A DNA stretch of 57,212 nucleotides, taken from assembly GCA_019247495.1 (NCBI GenBank), contig JAFAOU010000164.1, positions 1 through 57,212 on the forward strand, read 5' to 3'. This document shows positions 34,341 through 43,022 of this stretch, in pieces. Source of the DNA: Acidobacteriota bacterium (GTDB taxonomy: Bacteria; Acidobacteriota; Thermoanaerobaculia; Gp7-AA8). The notes under the pieces are model-generated. The model worked only from the letters and a program-made list of their open reading frames with translations, searched no databases and was not told the origin of the DNA. The translations under genes and the position numbers were made by a program. Every line of letters begins with the position of its first letter. The first letter of the stretch is position 1.

Positions 34341-35296
34341 TAATCCAGCGTGAAGTAATCCCCCGACTGATACGCGCCCGTCTTTTCTTTGCGCAATTGC
34401 ATCAGCACGTCATTGAGAAGCGACGACGCACCGAAACGGAAAAGGTCGGGTGTCATCCACTCGCCACCCATGGTCTCGTACAAAAGCACGAGGTACGCGA
34501 GCGCGAGTTTGGCGGTAGCAATGCCGCCGGCCGGCTTCATGCCGATTTTCTTGCCGGTGACGTGCAGGAAATCGCGGATTGCTTCGAGCATCACCAGCGT
34601 CACCGGCAACGTCGCATTCGTCGTCACTTTGCCGGTGGACGTCTTGATGAAATCGGCACCGGCGAACATGGCGATCAGCGACGCCTTGCGGACCTGGTCA
34701 TAATTGGCCAGCTCGCCCGTCTCCAGAATCACTTTCAAATGCGCCGGGCCGCACGCTTCCTTTACCTCGGCGATCTCATCGAACACCTTCTGATAGTTGC
34801 CGGACAGAAACGCGCCGCGGTCGATGACCATATCGATTTCGTCGGCACCGGCGGCGACTGCCTGCCGCGTCTCGGAGACTTTGACGTCGATGTAGGTCTG
34901 CCCGCTCGGAAATCCGGTGGCGACCGAGGCGATGTGAATCCCCGTACCAGCCACGGCCTGCTTTACGAAGGGCACCATGGCCGGATAGACGCAGACGGCG
35001 GCAACGTGCGGGATGTCGCGGTCAGAGGGGTCGGGGCGGATGGCCTTCTGGCAGAGCGCCCACACCTTCCCCTGCGTGTCTTTTCCCTCAAGGGTGGTGA
35101 GGTCCATCATGCTGATGATCAGCTTCAGGCCCCACACCTTCGACTCTTTCTTCAGCGATCGTTTCGCCAGCGACGCGGCCCGCTCCTCGGCTGCGATGGC
35201 GTCGACGCCATGCGCCATCTCGAGGGCGTCGGCGATGCTGCGGCGGAAGAGCGCGGGAGGAAACGCAGGCTGCTGCGTGATGAGGGATTCGCTCAT
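34340..35296 (-). CDS. deoC: Deoxyribose-phosphate aldolase
   Basis: The 318-residue enzyme cleaves 2-deoxyribose 5-phosphate to glyceraldehyde 3-phosphate and acetaldehyde. The Schiff-base Lys lies in ADFIKTSTGK near 217. Other motifs are HVAAVCVYPAMVPF near 100, VATGFPSGQT, GADEIDMVIDRGAFL, VILETGEL and KPAGGIAT. It is longer than bacterial DeoC of about 220-260 residues, with an N-terminal extension of about 60, as in larger DeoC forms. It leads the operon with the two aldehyde dehydrogenases. The ATG at 35296 is well placed. Confidence 0.93.
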   Translation of the reverse strand: MSESLITQQPAFPPALFRRSIADALEMAHGVDAIAAEERAASLAKRSLKKESKVWGLKLIISMMDLTTLEGKDTQGKVWALCQKAIRPDPSDRDIPHVAAVCVYPAMVPFVKQAVAGTGIHIASVATGFPSGQTYIDVKVSETRQAVAAGADEIDMVIDRGAFLSGNYQKVFDEIAEVKEACGPAHLKVILETGELANYDQVRKASLIAMFAGADFIKTSTGKVTTNATLPVTLVMLEAIRDFLHVTGKKIGMKPAGGIATAKLALAYLVLLYETMGGEWMTPDLFRFGASSLLNDVLMQLRKEKTGAYQSGDYFTLD

Positions 35297-35304
35297 GGAC
35301 TGTC

Positions 35305-35341
35305 AAAAATAGCACGAGGACGGCCGCGGTGGCCGTCCTCG
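35305..35341 (-). terminator. Intrinsic terminator of the kelch gene's downstream side
   Basis: CGAGGACGGCC at 35315-35325 and its complement at 35331-35341 form an 11-bp stem with a 5-base loop. On the minus strand TGCTATTTTT follows. It separates the kelch gene from deoC, which starts at 35296 on the same strand. Confidence 0.85.
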
Positions 35342-35363
35342 CAGAGAGTGAAGCGCAGTTGCG

Positions 35364-37304
35364 TCAGTGCGCGGCGCGGCGCCGGTTCAGAACCTCGGTG
35401 ATCTGCGACCACTGGCCGTTCGCGTAGGTCCACAGGTCTGACAGATAGAAGCCGCTGTAGCCGCCGAACATCACCAGCTGATTCCGAATCGGATCGAGGG
35501 CGAAGCCGGCGTTCTCGCGCGGGGGCGGCGTGAGAGCCGAGGTGATTTTCGTCCAGGTCGTCCCATCCCAGTCCCACGTGTCGCTGGCGTAGACCTGCAC
35601 CTGATTGTTGGCCGCATCGGTGTCGACGCGGATACCGCCGAACAGGATTGTGTGGTTCGTCTTCGGATCGAGCGCAATCCTCGCACCGTAGCGCATGCCG
35701 GGCGTGGTGCTCGGTGTGAGTTGCGTCCAGCCGGCGCCATCGAACGACCACATGTCGCTGAAGCGCGTCAGGCGAGCGTCGGAGGTGAGGCGCCCGAGGC
35801 CGCCGTAGAGGACGGTCTTCTTCAGGATCGGGTCGTACCACATCGAGGTCAGCGATCGCGATGGCGCCGGATTCTTCTTCACCTGCGTCCAAAGAGCTCC
35901 GTCGTAGGTCCAGGTCTGATTGAGATAGATGTTGTTGCCGTCCAAGCCGCCGAAGTACACGGTCTTCTTCAGATTCTGGTCATAGACGAGGCTTGCGAAC
36001 CGATGTGCGGGCGGCGCGTTTTTCGTGGCGTCGAACTGCGTCCACGTCGTGCCGTCGAACTCCCATGTGGCGCTGCTGGCGCAGACGAGGACTAACTTGG
36101 ACCGATCGGTATCGTACGAGGCGATCGGCGAAGCACAGTCGGTGGGCTGGTTGGTCGTGGTCAACGGACGGAACACGCCATTCTGATACGTCCAGAGGTC
36201 GAAGAAGGAGAGCGCGTCGTTTACGCCGCCGAACATGTAGACGACTTTGTTGACGGGATCGGTGGTGAAGGTGAAGAGCGAACGCGGCGCCGGATAGGCG
36301 GCATCGCCGGCAACGCTCCACGCCTTATTCGCGTAGGTGAACGTAGCCGTGACCAGAGTTCCCACGACCGGCTCGCCGCCGAAGAGCACCGCGTTCTGGT
36401 GATCCGGATCGAACGTCAGCGCCGAGCCGACATAGGCACCGGCGAATTGCGTCAGATCGACCTTAGTCCAGTTCGTACCGTCCCACTCGTACGACTCCTC
36501 CGTGCTGTTCGTCGACGCGCAGACGCCGCCGGTGTAGAGGATGGTGTTGTTCGAGCTTTGCCACGTCATCGCGCCTTCGTTGGCGCACGTGGGCAACACG
36601 GTCGGAGTGAGTTGGTTCCACTTTGCCGCAGCCGGATCCCACGCGTACATGACCGTGGCCGTGCCGTTGAGGGCAAGCATGATGGTCTGTTTGCGGACCG
36701 GGTCGTATTCGAGCATGGCCTTGGTCACTGCGGGACCGTCGGCGAGGACCTGCGTCCAGTTGGTTCCGTTGAACTCCCACGTGTCATGCAGCGGCGTTTC
36801 CGTCAGAGTTTTGCCGTCGGTGCTGTAGGTCTGATGGAAGCCGCCGAAGAGCACGATGCGGTCGCGCACGGAGTCATACGCGGCGCCGGCGAGCTCGCGG
36901 ACCGGAGGCGCGGTGGTGGTGTTGATCGGGGTCCAGTCGTTGCCGTCGAAGCTCCAGGTATCGTTGAGATTGATCTTGCCCTGGCGGCCACCGAAGATGA
37001 CGACGCGATTTCTTGCGGAGTCGAAGACCATCGACTCGGCTGCGCGCGCCGAGGGGCTATGCGGGGGGAAAACCTGAAGCCAGCGGGTTCCGGTCCACTC
37101 CCAGGTGTCGGCCAGCTCGTATTGAACCTTCGTCCCGGCGTCGAGCGCGGTCAGGCCACCGAAGAGAACGGCGCGGTGGATGGCGGGATCCCACACCATC
37201 CTGCTTTCGAAGCGGCCCGACGGCGAGGCCGCGAATGCGCTGCCTGCGGCGAGAAGGAGAATGATGCAGAGGGAAAAACCACGCTTCAGCGAGTGATCGC
37301 TCAT
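35364..37304 (-). CDS. Secreted kelch-repeat protein
   Basis: The 646-residue protein has a signal peptide (about 1-24, LLLAAGSAFA). About ten kelch-type units of 50-60 residues follow, each with a VLFGG or VIFGG strand, a Gly pair, and a LNDTWSFDG or LADTWEWTG strand ending W. Kelch units form beta propellers. The Trp and Asp positions are regular (GTNWTQV, GTRWLQV, GTTWTQF). Ligand and partner are unknown. The start at 37304 gives a proper signal peptide; the frame extends to 37409 but reads basic nonsense there. No anchor is seen. Confidence 0.9.
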   Translation of the reverse strand: MSDHSLKRGFSLCIILLLAAGSAFAASPSGRFESRMVWDPAIHRAVLFGGLTALDAGTKVQYELADTWEWTGTRWLQVFPPHSPSARAAESMVFDSARNRVVIFGGRQGKINLNDTWSFDGNDWTPINTTTAPPVRELAGAAYDSVRDRIVLFGGFHQTYSTDGKTLTETPLHDTWEFNGTNWTQVLADGPAVTKAMLEYDPVRKQTIMLALNGTATVMYAWDPAAAKWNQLTPTVLPTCANEGAMTWQSSNNTILYTGGVCASTNSTEESYEWDGTNWTKVDLTQFAGAYVGSALTFDPDHQNAVLFGGEPVVGTLVTATFTYANKAWSVAGDAAYPAPRSLFTFTTDPVNKVVYMFGGVNDALSFFDLWTYQNGVFRPLTTTNQPTDCASPIASYDTDRSKLVLVCASSATWEFDGTTWTQFDATKNAPPAHRFASLVYDQNLKKTVYFGGLDGNNIYLNQTWTYDGALWTQVKKNPAPSRSLTSMWYDPILKKTVLYGGLGRLTSDARLTRFSDMWSFDGAGWTQLTPSTTPGMRYGARIALDPKTNHTILFGGIRVDTDAANNQVQVYASDTWDWDGTTWTKITSALTPPPRENAGFALDPIRNQLVMFGGYSGFYLSDLWTYANGQWSQITEVLNRRRAAH

Positions 37305-37407
37305 CAGTATTTGTTTGCCCCTGAAAGGTATGAGACCTGGAAATTTGCTCCCGATTCGAACCGGTCGGCCGGAACACAAATTTCTCCTGTATGACGGGTC
37401 AGGGGAC

Positions 37408-37438
37408 AAAAGGAAACGGCCGGCGCGCGGCCGGCCGT
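37408..37438 (-). terminator. Intrinsic terminator of the NHLP-like gene
   Basis: ACGGCCGG at 37416-37423 pairs with CCGGCCGT at 37431-37438. On the minus strand it is followed by TTTCCTTTT. It ends 8 bp from the stop of the NHLP-like small protein gene. Confidence 0.7.
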
Positions 37439-37445
37439 GACCCTG

Positions 37446-37673
37446 CTACGGCCTCGGATTCAGGCCGTAGTGTTCCGCAATCGTGACGAGTTGCTGCTCG
37501 GCATCATCCTGCCCGAGCTTCGTCCGGATGTTCTCGATTTCGGCGAGGTCGCTGTTTTCCAGCACGAATCCGTGGGAGCTGAGTGCCTCCTGCGGATTCT
37601 CGACGAGCCGCTGCCGGAACTCCGGGTGTTCGATGGCGCGCCGCACGACGGCGCCAATCATCTCGTTTCGCAT
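37446..37673 (-). CDS. NHLP-clan small protein (candidate RiPP-like precursor)
   Basis: The 75-residue protein resembles nitrile-hydratase leader-like (NHLP/Os1348) small proteins: AVVRRAIEHPEFRQRLVENP near 8-28 matches the DPEFRERLLADPEAAL pattern. The C-terminus (EHYGLNPRP) has no Cys, no Ser/Thr cluster and no Gly-Gly cut site, so a modified core is not obvious. GCGGAGG precedes the ATG at 37673. No lanthipeptide, radical-SAM or peptidase-exporter gene is next to it. It could be an orphan precursor, or a repurposed structural domain. Confidence 0.7.
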   Translation of the reverse strand: MRNEMIGAVVRRAIEHPEFRQRLVENPQEALSSHGFVLENSDLAEIENIRTKLGQDDAEQQLVTIAEHYGLNPRP

Positions 37674-37737
37674 TGATGTCCTCCGCGGTACGGAAGAGCA
37701 AAGGCCGGGCCTGCCGTGATGGCCGTCTTGAGCGACG

Positions 37738-37888
37738 GAGCGCTGGCGTCCTCGCCGGCTGGCCCGGCTGCGTCCTCGCTGCCGAACCGCCAAACCCTCA
37801 AATTTCGCTGGTAACACGACGGCTGCGCACACCTCCTATTCGGCGGCGAGGACGCACGCCGAGCCAGCCGGCGTGACGCCAGCGTTCC
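37738..37888. repeat. 150-bp dispersed palindromic element, copy B
   Basis: GGAGCGCTGGCGTCC at the left and GACGCCAGCGTTCC at the right are inverted. The core carries TTTCGCTGGTAACACGACG as in copies A and C, though this copy has the most differences. It lies 64 bp upstream of the NHLP-like gene start, on its promoter side. The rest of 37674-37922 holds no gene that I can support. Confidence 0.88.
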
Positions 37889-37922
37889 GGCCGCGAGCAT
37901 CGCGGATCGCTTATGGGTCTCG

Positions 37923-39248
37923 CTAGATTCGGATGCGCACCGTTGCCAGCGTCTCGTCGGGATGGATCTTCTTCGGCGCACCGATGTTGTTTCGCGCCCG
38001 CTCAATGGTCAGATCGACGTGTTTTGCGAAGGCGATGCGGATGCCTGCGTCGATCTTGGTCCAGTTCCACCAGATGCTCGGCGCCGGATATTGCGTGCCG
38101 TTTCCCTTGAATCCGTAGTGCAGCTCGCTCCAACGCACGGCCGGCTGGATGCTCTGCAGGAGACTCTCGCCGCCGACGGATGGACCGGCAGCCCAGTCGA
38201 ACTTGTATCCGAACTCTCCCTCCGCTCCGCTGCGGTGCATGCCCGCAACGGTTTGGTTGGTGAACTGGATCGTCGAAGTCAAGCCCTTCCACTCGGTGTA
38301 GATACGCGCGCCCGTCTCTTCCTTTTTGTTGCCGCGGATCGGCAGGCCTTTGTCGAGCGGTCCTTCGAGCAGGTCGAGATCCACGCCGTAGAACGTGCCG
38401 GTCAACGGCGCGTTCTCGTCGTCACGGAGGTTGCGGCGATAGTGAAACGCGACGGCGTCGAAGCCGAAGGTCTGCGCGTCGTTCTGCCAGCGGTAGCCGA
38501 GGCCTTGGCCGAAGGACATGTTCTTCGTGTCGAGGGCCAGGTCCTCGACGCGCGTGTCGTAGAGGATCGGGAAGCCGGACTTTAACTTCGGATCAGGATT
38601 CGGCTGCAGGAGTTGCTTGATGCCGTTGTCGCCCGCGAGCGCGTTCGGATCGCGGAAGTAGAGCGGATTGCCGCTCGTGCCGGTCAGCCGCCAGTACAGA
38701 TTGCGGCCGATCGAGCCGCCGGTCATGACGCCGACGTCCTCGAAGCGGTTGAACGACGTCGCCACGAGTCCATAGCTTTCGAGCACGCGAATCGGCTGGC
38801 GTTCCATCTTCACGAACTTGCCGAGTTGAACGAAGAACGACGTCCGGTCCGGACGCGCCAGGAACTCGGGGCGCGGTCCGAACTGGATCCACAGCTCGTC
38901 CGCGTCGACCTTTTTGTCAGCGCTGGTTGGATTGCGGCGGTATTTATCCTGCCCGTGCAGCTGCGTGTGCGCGAGGAACCAGGTGCTGTAGCCGAGGTCG
39001 AGCTTGATCTGCGCAACGCTCAACTCCGCGTGCGAACCGGCATCGACCGTCTCCTCGAATCCGACTGTCTGCCCGACCGGCAGAAAGCTGGGCGGAAACG
39101 GGAACTTGAGCGCGAACTTCTCTTCCTTGCTGTCGCGATAATTGGCGCGCAGCTCGATGCGCGACTTGAACGTCCAGTCGCTGGTTGTCTGCGCGAAGAG
39201 AGGGATGGAGGTGAGTAAACCGATTGCCGCCGCGGCGATTCGTCGCAT
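37923..39248 (-). CDS. Outer-membrane beta-barrel protein, porin-like
   Basis: The 441-residue protein has a signal peptide (about 1-19, SIPLFAQT). The rest is beta-rich with alternating hydrophobic strands (DWTFKSRIELRANYRDS, SYGLVATSFNRFEDVGV). Family motifs such as GKFVKMERQPIRVLE and WIQFGPRPEFLARPDRTS fit porin-like or alginate-type barrels, but I cannot name a family. The last residues are ATVRIRI, without the usual terminal Phe. It stands alone. Confidence 0.75.
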   Translation of the reverse strand: MRRIAAAAIGLLTSIPLFAQTTSDWTFKSRIELRANYRDSKEEKFALKFPFPPSFLPVGQTVGFEETVDAGSHAELSVAQIKLDLGYSTWFLAHTQLHGQDKYRRNPTSADKKVDADELWIQFGPRPEFLARPDRTSFFVQLGKFVKMERQPIRVLESYGLVATSFNRFEDVGVMTGGSIGRNLYWRLTGTSGNPLYFRDPNALAGDNGIKQLLQPNPDPKLKSGFPILYDTRVEDLALDTKNMSFGQGLGYRWQNDAQTFGFDAVAFHYRRNLRDDENAPLTGTFYGVDLDLLEGPLDKGLPIRGNKKEETGARIYTEWKGLTSTIQFTNQTVAGMHRSGAEGEFGYKFDWAAGPSVGGESLLQSIQPAVRWSELHYGFKGNGTQYPAPSIWWNWTKIDAGIRIAFAKHVDLTIERARNNIGAPKKIHPDETLATVRIRI

Positions 39249-39304
39249 GTTGTCTCCATGTACGTCGGCGGGGAGCCGATTGGATTGTAGCGTAGGGACG
39301 CGGA

Positions 39305-39431
39305 GGTCGGGGGTCGGGTGTCGTAGAGATGGCTATGCGCTTCCTACTCGGCTCTAACTCCGCTTTTGCGGTCCAGTGTGGAGTGACCGAGGCGCTAGAT
39401 TCTCCGACACCCGACACCCGAAGACACTACG
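39305..39431. repeat. Hairpin with arms of GGTCGGGTGTC units
   Basis: The left arm (39305-39326) has GGTCGGGGGTCGGGTGTCG and the right arm (39402-39431) has CCGACACCCGACACCCG, paired across an 80-base loop. The loop ends in GATTCTCC at 39398-39405, like the 4149 and 55776 elements. The right arm contains the TAG stop of the PAS/DUF4388 gene (39427-39429). Confidence 0.75.
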
Positions 39432-41310
39432 CTCGGAAACACATTCGACACGCGTCATATCCCGCGCCGCTGGCGTCGACTGCGCTCATGAACACGATGC
39501 GGGTCTCGTCGGCGAAACGTTTCGCGGCGGCGCAACTGGCGCGATGGAAACGCCTGGTCTTGCCGGAGGCGTTCGCGACCAGGATCTCGGCGTCCGAGGT
39601 GATCGCTTCGATGTTGTGCGTGATCTCGTCGGCGGCCGAGGAGATGTCGTCGATGACGAGGTCGGTGACCGCCTCGTAGACGATGCCTGCGACGTCGATG
39701 GCCTCGGGCACGTCATCGCGCGCCTGAAGCTGATGCACGATCAACTCGGCCACATCGATGCGTAACGGGACGAGTTGCAATGTCGGGATCTCTTCCTCGA
39801 CGAAGACGTACTTTGCGTCGGTCCACGCCGACAACTCGCGGATTTCGTCCTCTGCTTTCGCTCGCATGGCATCGTGAAGCTGGTTTTCGGTCAGCGCGCC
39901 GAGGATGACCAGGATGCGGCCGAGTGCGAGTTGCGTCTCGCGCTGGATGTCGAGCGCCTTCTGCCGCTGTTCCTCGGTGATCATCCCGAACGCGATGAGC
40001 CGTTGCGCCAGGAAGCGCGCCGGATCATTCGACGAGCAGGAGATGATTTTCCCCTTGTCGATGAAGAGCTCTTTCTCCTGCTTCCCTTTGGCGAGGACGA
40101 GGCGGCCGGTGCGCAGGTTGGAGGCATGTTTCACGAGGAGTTCCGCGGGCGTGGCGCTGCCCATCGGCTTCCACTTCCGCTGCGGCGGCATTGAGGTCGA
40201 GACGATCTCCGACTCCGCCGGCGCCTTCGGCGGCACGACCGCTTTGGCGACGCGCTCGTGAATCGCGCGCAGCTCTTCCTCGGCGCGTTTGCGGCGCTCG
40301 AGCTCTTTGCGCAACGCGTCGGTCATGATCTTCAGCTCGCCCATGGTCTGTTCGCCATTGACGCGCAGTTCGTCGATCGCCGATCGCAGCGTCTCCTCGG
40401 TCTGCTGCCGTTTCTGCAGTTCCGCGCGCAACGCATCGAGCTGTTTCGTTTTTTCGTGTGAGTCTGCGGGAGCGTCCGGCGCGCGGATGATTTCGACGAA
40501 GCCCTTGATCGCTCCGTTGATGCGCACCGGAGTGAGGCTGGTGCGGACCCATAGATGCCGGCCGTCCTTGCCGACGCGCCAGTCTTCGAGATCGATGCGG
40601 CCGGACTCGCGCGCCTCCTGCAGTTGCGCCGTCGACTTCCCGCCCCAGTGCTCGTGATCGCGATACAGCATCCGGCGCGGACGACCAATCACCTCTTCGC
40701 GCGTGTATCCGAGGATTCGTTCCGCGCCGGCGTTCCATGCGGCGATCAGACCGTTGTCGTCGGTGCGGATGATGGCGAAGTCGGTGAGCTGATCGACGAC
40801 CGCAATCAGCAGCTGCTCGCTGCTCTGCGCGGCGGGACGGATCTGGCCTTGCACCGTGCGCGCGCGTTCGTCGACGATGTAGACGAGGAAGTGCGCGCCG
40901 TCGTCGCTGCCGGCGATCGCGCAGAGCACTTCGACGTCGCGATACTTCCCCTTCTTCTCGATGATCCGCTTCTCGATGCGATAGCCGCCGGCGTCGCCGC
41001 TGAGCATCCGGCGCATCAGCGTGACCTCGCGCCGCGCGTCATCGGGGTGCGTGAGATCGGTGAACGTCAACCGGCTCAACTGCTCGCGCGAGTAGCCGGC
41101 GATTTCGCGGAAGCGCTCGTTGAACTGCAGCCACGCGCCATCCATCGCCGCGAGGGCGATTCCGATGGGTGCATGGTCGAACGCATCGCGCAGCCGTGCC
41201 TCGCGTGGCGCGCCGGGAAGCGGCGGCGCACCAGGCTTGCGCACGAGCGAGATCATTTGATCGACGATCGGCAGCTTCACCATAAATTGTGGAGGGAGTG
41301 ACTTTAACAT
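39427..41310 (-). CDS. PAS-PAS-DUF4388 signalling protein with Ada-like zinc tail
   Basis: The 627-residue protein has two PAS domains (about 40-155 and 170-290, e.g. WLQFNERFREIAGYSREQL and RILGYTREEVIG). A coiled coil follows at about 290-365, then a DUF4388 domain near 385-560 with KQEKELFIDKGKIISCSS. The C-terminus (FHRASCAAAKRF, CRMCFRA) resembles an Ada-type metal site. No kinase or cyclase domain is present, so it should act by contacts. The start is uncertain: ATGs at 41310 and 41283 both lack a clear ribosome site; the ATG at 41340 lies within a repeat and is rejected. Confidence 0.8.
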   Translation of the reverse strand: MLKSLPPQFMVKLPIVDQMISLVRKPGAPPLPGAPREARLRDAFDHAPIGIALAAMDGAWLQFNERFREIAGYSREQLSRLTFTDLTHPDDARREVTLMRRMLSGDAGGYRIEKRIIEKKGKYRDVEVLCAIAGSDDGAHFLVYIVDERARTVQGQIRPAAQSSEQLLIAVVDQLTDFAIIRTDDNGLIAAWNAGAERILGYTREEVIGRPRRMLYRDHEHWGGKSTAQLQEARESGRIDLEDWRVGKDGRHLWVRTSLTPVRINGAIKGFVEIIRAPDAPADSHEKTKQLDALRAELQKRQQTEETLRSAIDELRVNGEQTMGELKIMTDALRKELERRKRAEEELRAIHERVAKAVVPPKAPAESEIVSTSMPPQRKWKPMGSATPAELLVKHASNLRTGRLVLAKGKQEKELFIDKGKIISCSSNDPARFLAQRLIAFGMITEEQRQKALDIQRETQLALGRILVILGALTENQLHDAMRAKAEDEIRELSAWTDAKYVFVEEEIPTLQLVPLRIDVAELIVHQLQARDDVPEAIDVAGIVYEAVTDLVIDDISSAADEITHNIEAITSDAEILVANASGKTRRFHRASCAAAKRFADETRIVFMSAVDASGAGYDACRMCFRA

Positions 41311-41315
41311 GGGGG

Positions 41316-41459
41316 CGTAGTGCGGGCGTCTCGCCTGCATCCGCTGGGCGTCCTCGCCCGGCGGTGGTTTCGATGATGCTTGCGCAGCCCTCGGTTCATC
41401 GCAGAAACCCCCGTCGGGCGAGACGCCACGCCGGATGCAGGCGGGACGCCCGCACTACG
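41316..41459. repeat. Inverted repeat with CGTAGTGCGGGCGTC ends
   Basis: CGTAGTGCGGGCGTC at 41316-41330 pairs with the end CGCCCGCACTACG at 41447-41459, and the adjacent CCTGCATCCG with CGGATGCAGG. The right end touches the stop of the AI-2E gene. This gap of about 150 bp has no gene. Confidence 0.85.
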
Positions 41460-42548
41460 TCACCGCCGCATTTTCGTCAGCGTTCCGGCGCGGAAGACGT
41501 CCTGCCGGCGCTCGCGGCGATCGACGAATACTTCCTCGAACGCGACCTGCAGAATTGCGGCGACCGGGATCGCCATCAGCGCGCCGACGATGCCGAGAAG
41601 TGAGGCGCCGATCATGAACGCGATGAATGCGGTCAGAGGCGAGATCGAAACTTTGCGCGACATCACCCGCGGCGCGATCACCAGGTTCTCCACCTTCTGC
41701 ATCACCACCGCGATGATCAACACCGTCCAGAACTGCCACCGCGAATGGAGGATGGCGATGGCCAGCGCCGGCGTGAAACCGACGATCGGTCCGATCACCG
41801 GCACCATCTCGCCGAGCGTGGCCAGGAGCGCCAGCGGCAGCGCGTACGGAATGCGCAGCAGCAACATGGCCACGAACATCACCACGCCCATGATTCCGGA
41901 GAGGATCAGCTGCGCCGAGAGCCACGAACTCATGCGCCGGGCCATCCGGTTCATCGTGTCGCGCCGGTCGCCGCGCACGTTTTCGGGGTAGAGCAACAGG
42001 AACATGTTCCGCAGCCGGTGCGCGTCGATGAGCATGTAGACGACCATGAACAGCACCGCCACGAACGAGCCGATCACGGTGGCCGCGCCGCGCACGTAGC
42101 CGAAAACATGACCGCGCGGCAGCGTCACACCGTCCTTCAGATAGTCGCGGACGGCAGACATGGGGAAGTAGTGCTGCAGCGGCGTCAGGACGTTCTGGTC
42201 GATCAGCGCCGGAAGCTGCTCGCTCAATGCGCTCGTCTCCCCGATCAGCCGCGGCACCATCAACACTGCCAGCAGAATCACCAGCAGAAGGAACGGAAAG
42301 TAGACGATGACCGCTGCTGTGCCGCGGCTGATGTTGCGCCGCAGCCGGTAACGGCCGATGACGCGCACGCGATGCACGGCCGGCGAGATTCCGGCAGCGA
42401 GCACAGCGGCGATGAAGACAAGGATCAGCACGTCGCGCACGGCCCACAGAAGCATCAGCACGAGCGCAATGGCGACGACCACGCCGGCTTTTTTCGCGAA
42501 GAGGTAGAGATCGCGTTCGCTGTTCTGGTCCCTGGGATAGAAGGCCAC
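41460..42548 (-). CDS. AI-2E family transporter
   Basis: The 362-residue membrane protein has about seven segments and the family motifs VVYMLIDAHRLRNMFLLL near 185-200 and LPLALLATLGEMVPVIGPIVG near 260. Members export autoinducer-2 or other small solutes, and some act in Na/H exchange; which applies here is unknown. The start is GTG at 42548 with TAGGAC upstream. It begins 6 bp after the thioredoxin stop, so the two are one operon. Confidence 0.9.
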   Translation of the reverse strand: MAFYPRDQNSERDLYLFAKKAGVVVAIALVLMLLWAVRDVLILVFIAAVLAAGISPAVHRVRVIGRYRLRRNISRGTAAVIVYFPFLLLVILLAVLMVPRLIGETSALSEQLPALIDQNVLTPLQHYFPMSAVRDYLKDGVTLPRGHVFGYVRGAATVIGSFVAVLFMVVYMLIDAHRLRNMFLLLYPENVRGDRRDTMNRMARRMSSWLSAQLILSGIMGVVMFVAMLLLRIPYALPLALLATLGEMVPVIGPIVGFTPALAIAILHSRWQFWTVLIIAVVMQKVENLVIAPRVMSRKVSISPLTAFIAFMIGASLLGIVGALMAIPVAAILQVAFEEVFVDRRERRQDVFRAGTLTKMRR

Positions 42549-42554
42549 GATGTC

Positions 42555-42989
42555 CTAGCCGAGGTATTGACGGATGGCCGCTTCGATCTGAGTGCGCGGA
42601 ACGGCGCCGACCACGCGTCCCTTCTCGACACCGTCTTTGAACAGCACGAGCAGCGGGATGCTCATCGCGCGATACGCCTGCGCGCTGCGCGGATTCTGAT
42701 CGACGTTCAACTTCGCAAAGCGGACGTCCGTGCGCGAGGCCGCCATCTCCTCGATGACCGGCGCGATCATCCGGCACGGCCCGCACCAAGCCGCCCAGAA
42801 GTCGACGAGAAAGGCGCCGCTGCGGATCGTCTCCGCGAAATTCGCATCAGTCAGCTCGATCGGATGCCCGCCCCCCGTCAGCGGCGTCTTGCACTTGCCG
42901 CAGACGGCCTTCTTGCCGGGATCCGAAGGCAACCGGTTGGCCTGTCCACAATTTGGGCAACGAACGATGTCGTTCATGGGTGGCGACAT
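42555..42989 (-). CDS. Thioredoxin 2-like protein with N-terminal zinc ribbon
   Basis: The 144-residue protein has a CPNC/CGKC zinc ribbon at about 11-34 and a thioredoxin domain with the active site WCGPC near 69 and the cis-Pro in AMSIPLLV near 112. TrxC-type thioredoxins are cytoplasmic disulfide reductases. The start could be the ATG at 42989 or the ATG at 42977; neither has a clear ribosome site. It follows the PCYCGC-like lipoprotein by 33 bp and precedes the AI-2E gene by 6 bp. Confidence 0.9.
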   Translation of the reverse strand: MSPPMNDIVRCPNCGQANRLPSDPGKKAVCGKCKTPLTGGGHPIELTDANFAETIRSGAFLVDFWAAWCGPCRMIAPVIEEMAASRTDVRFAKLNVDQNPRSAQAYRAMSIPLLVLFKDGVEKGRVVGAVPRTQIEAAIRQYLG

Positions 42990-43022
42990 TGCGAAAGATG
43001 CGCCGAAGACGTTGAAACGCCT

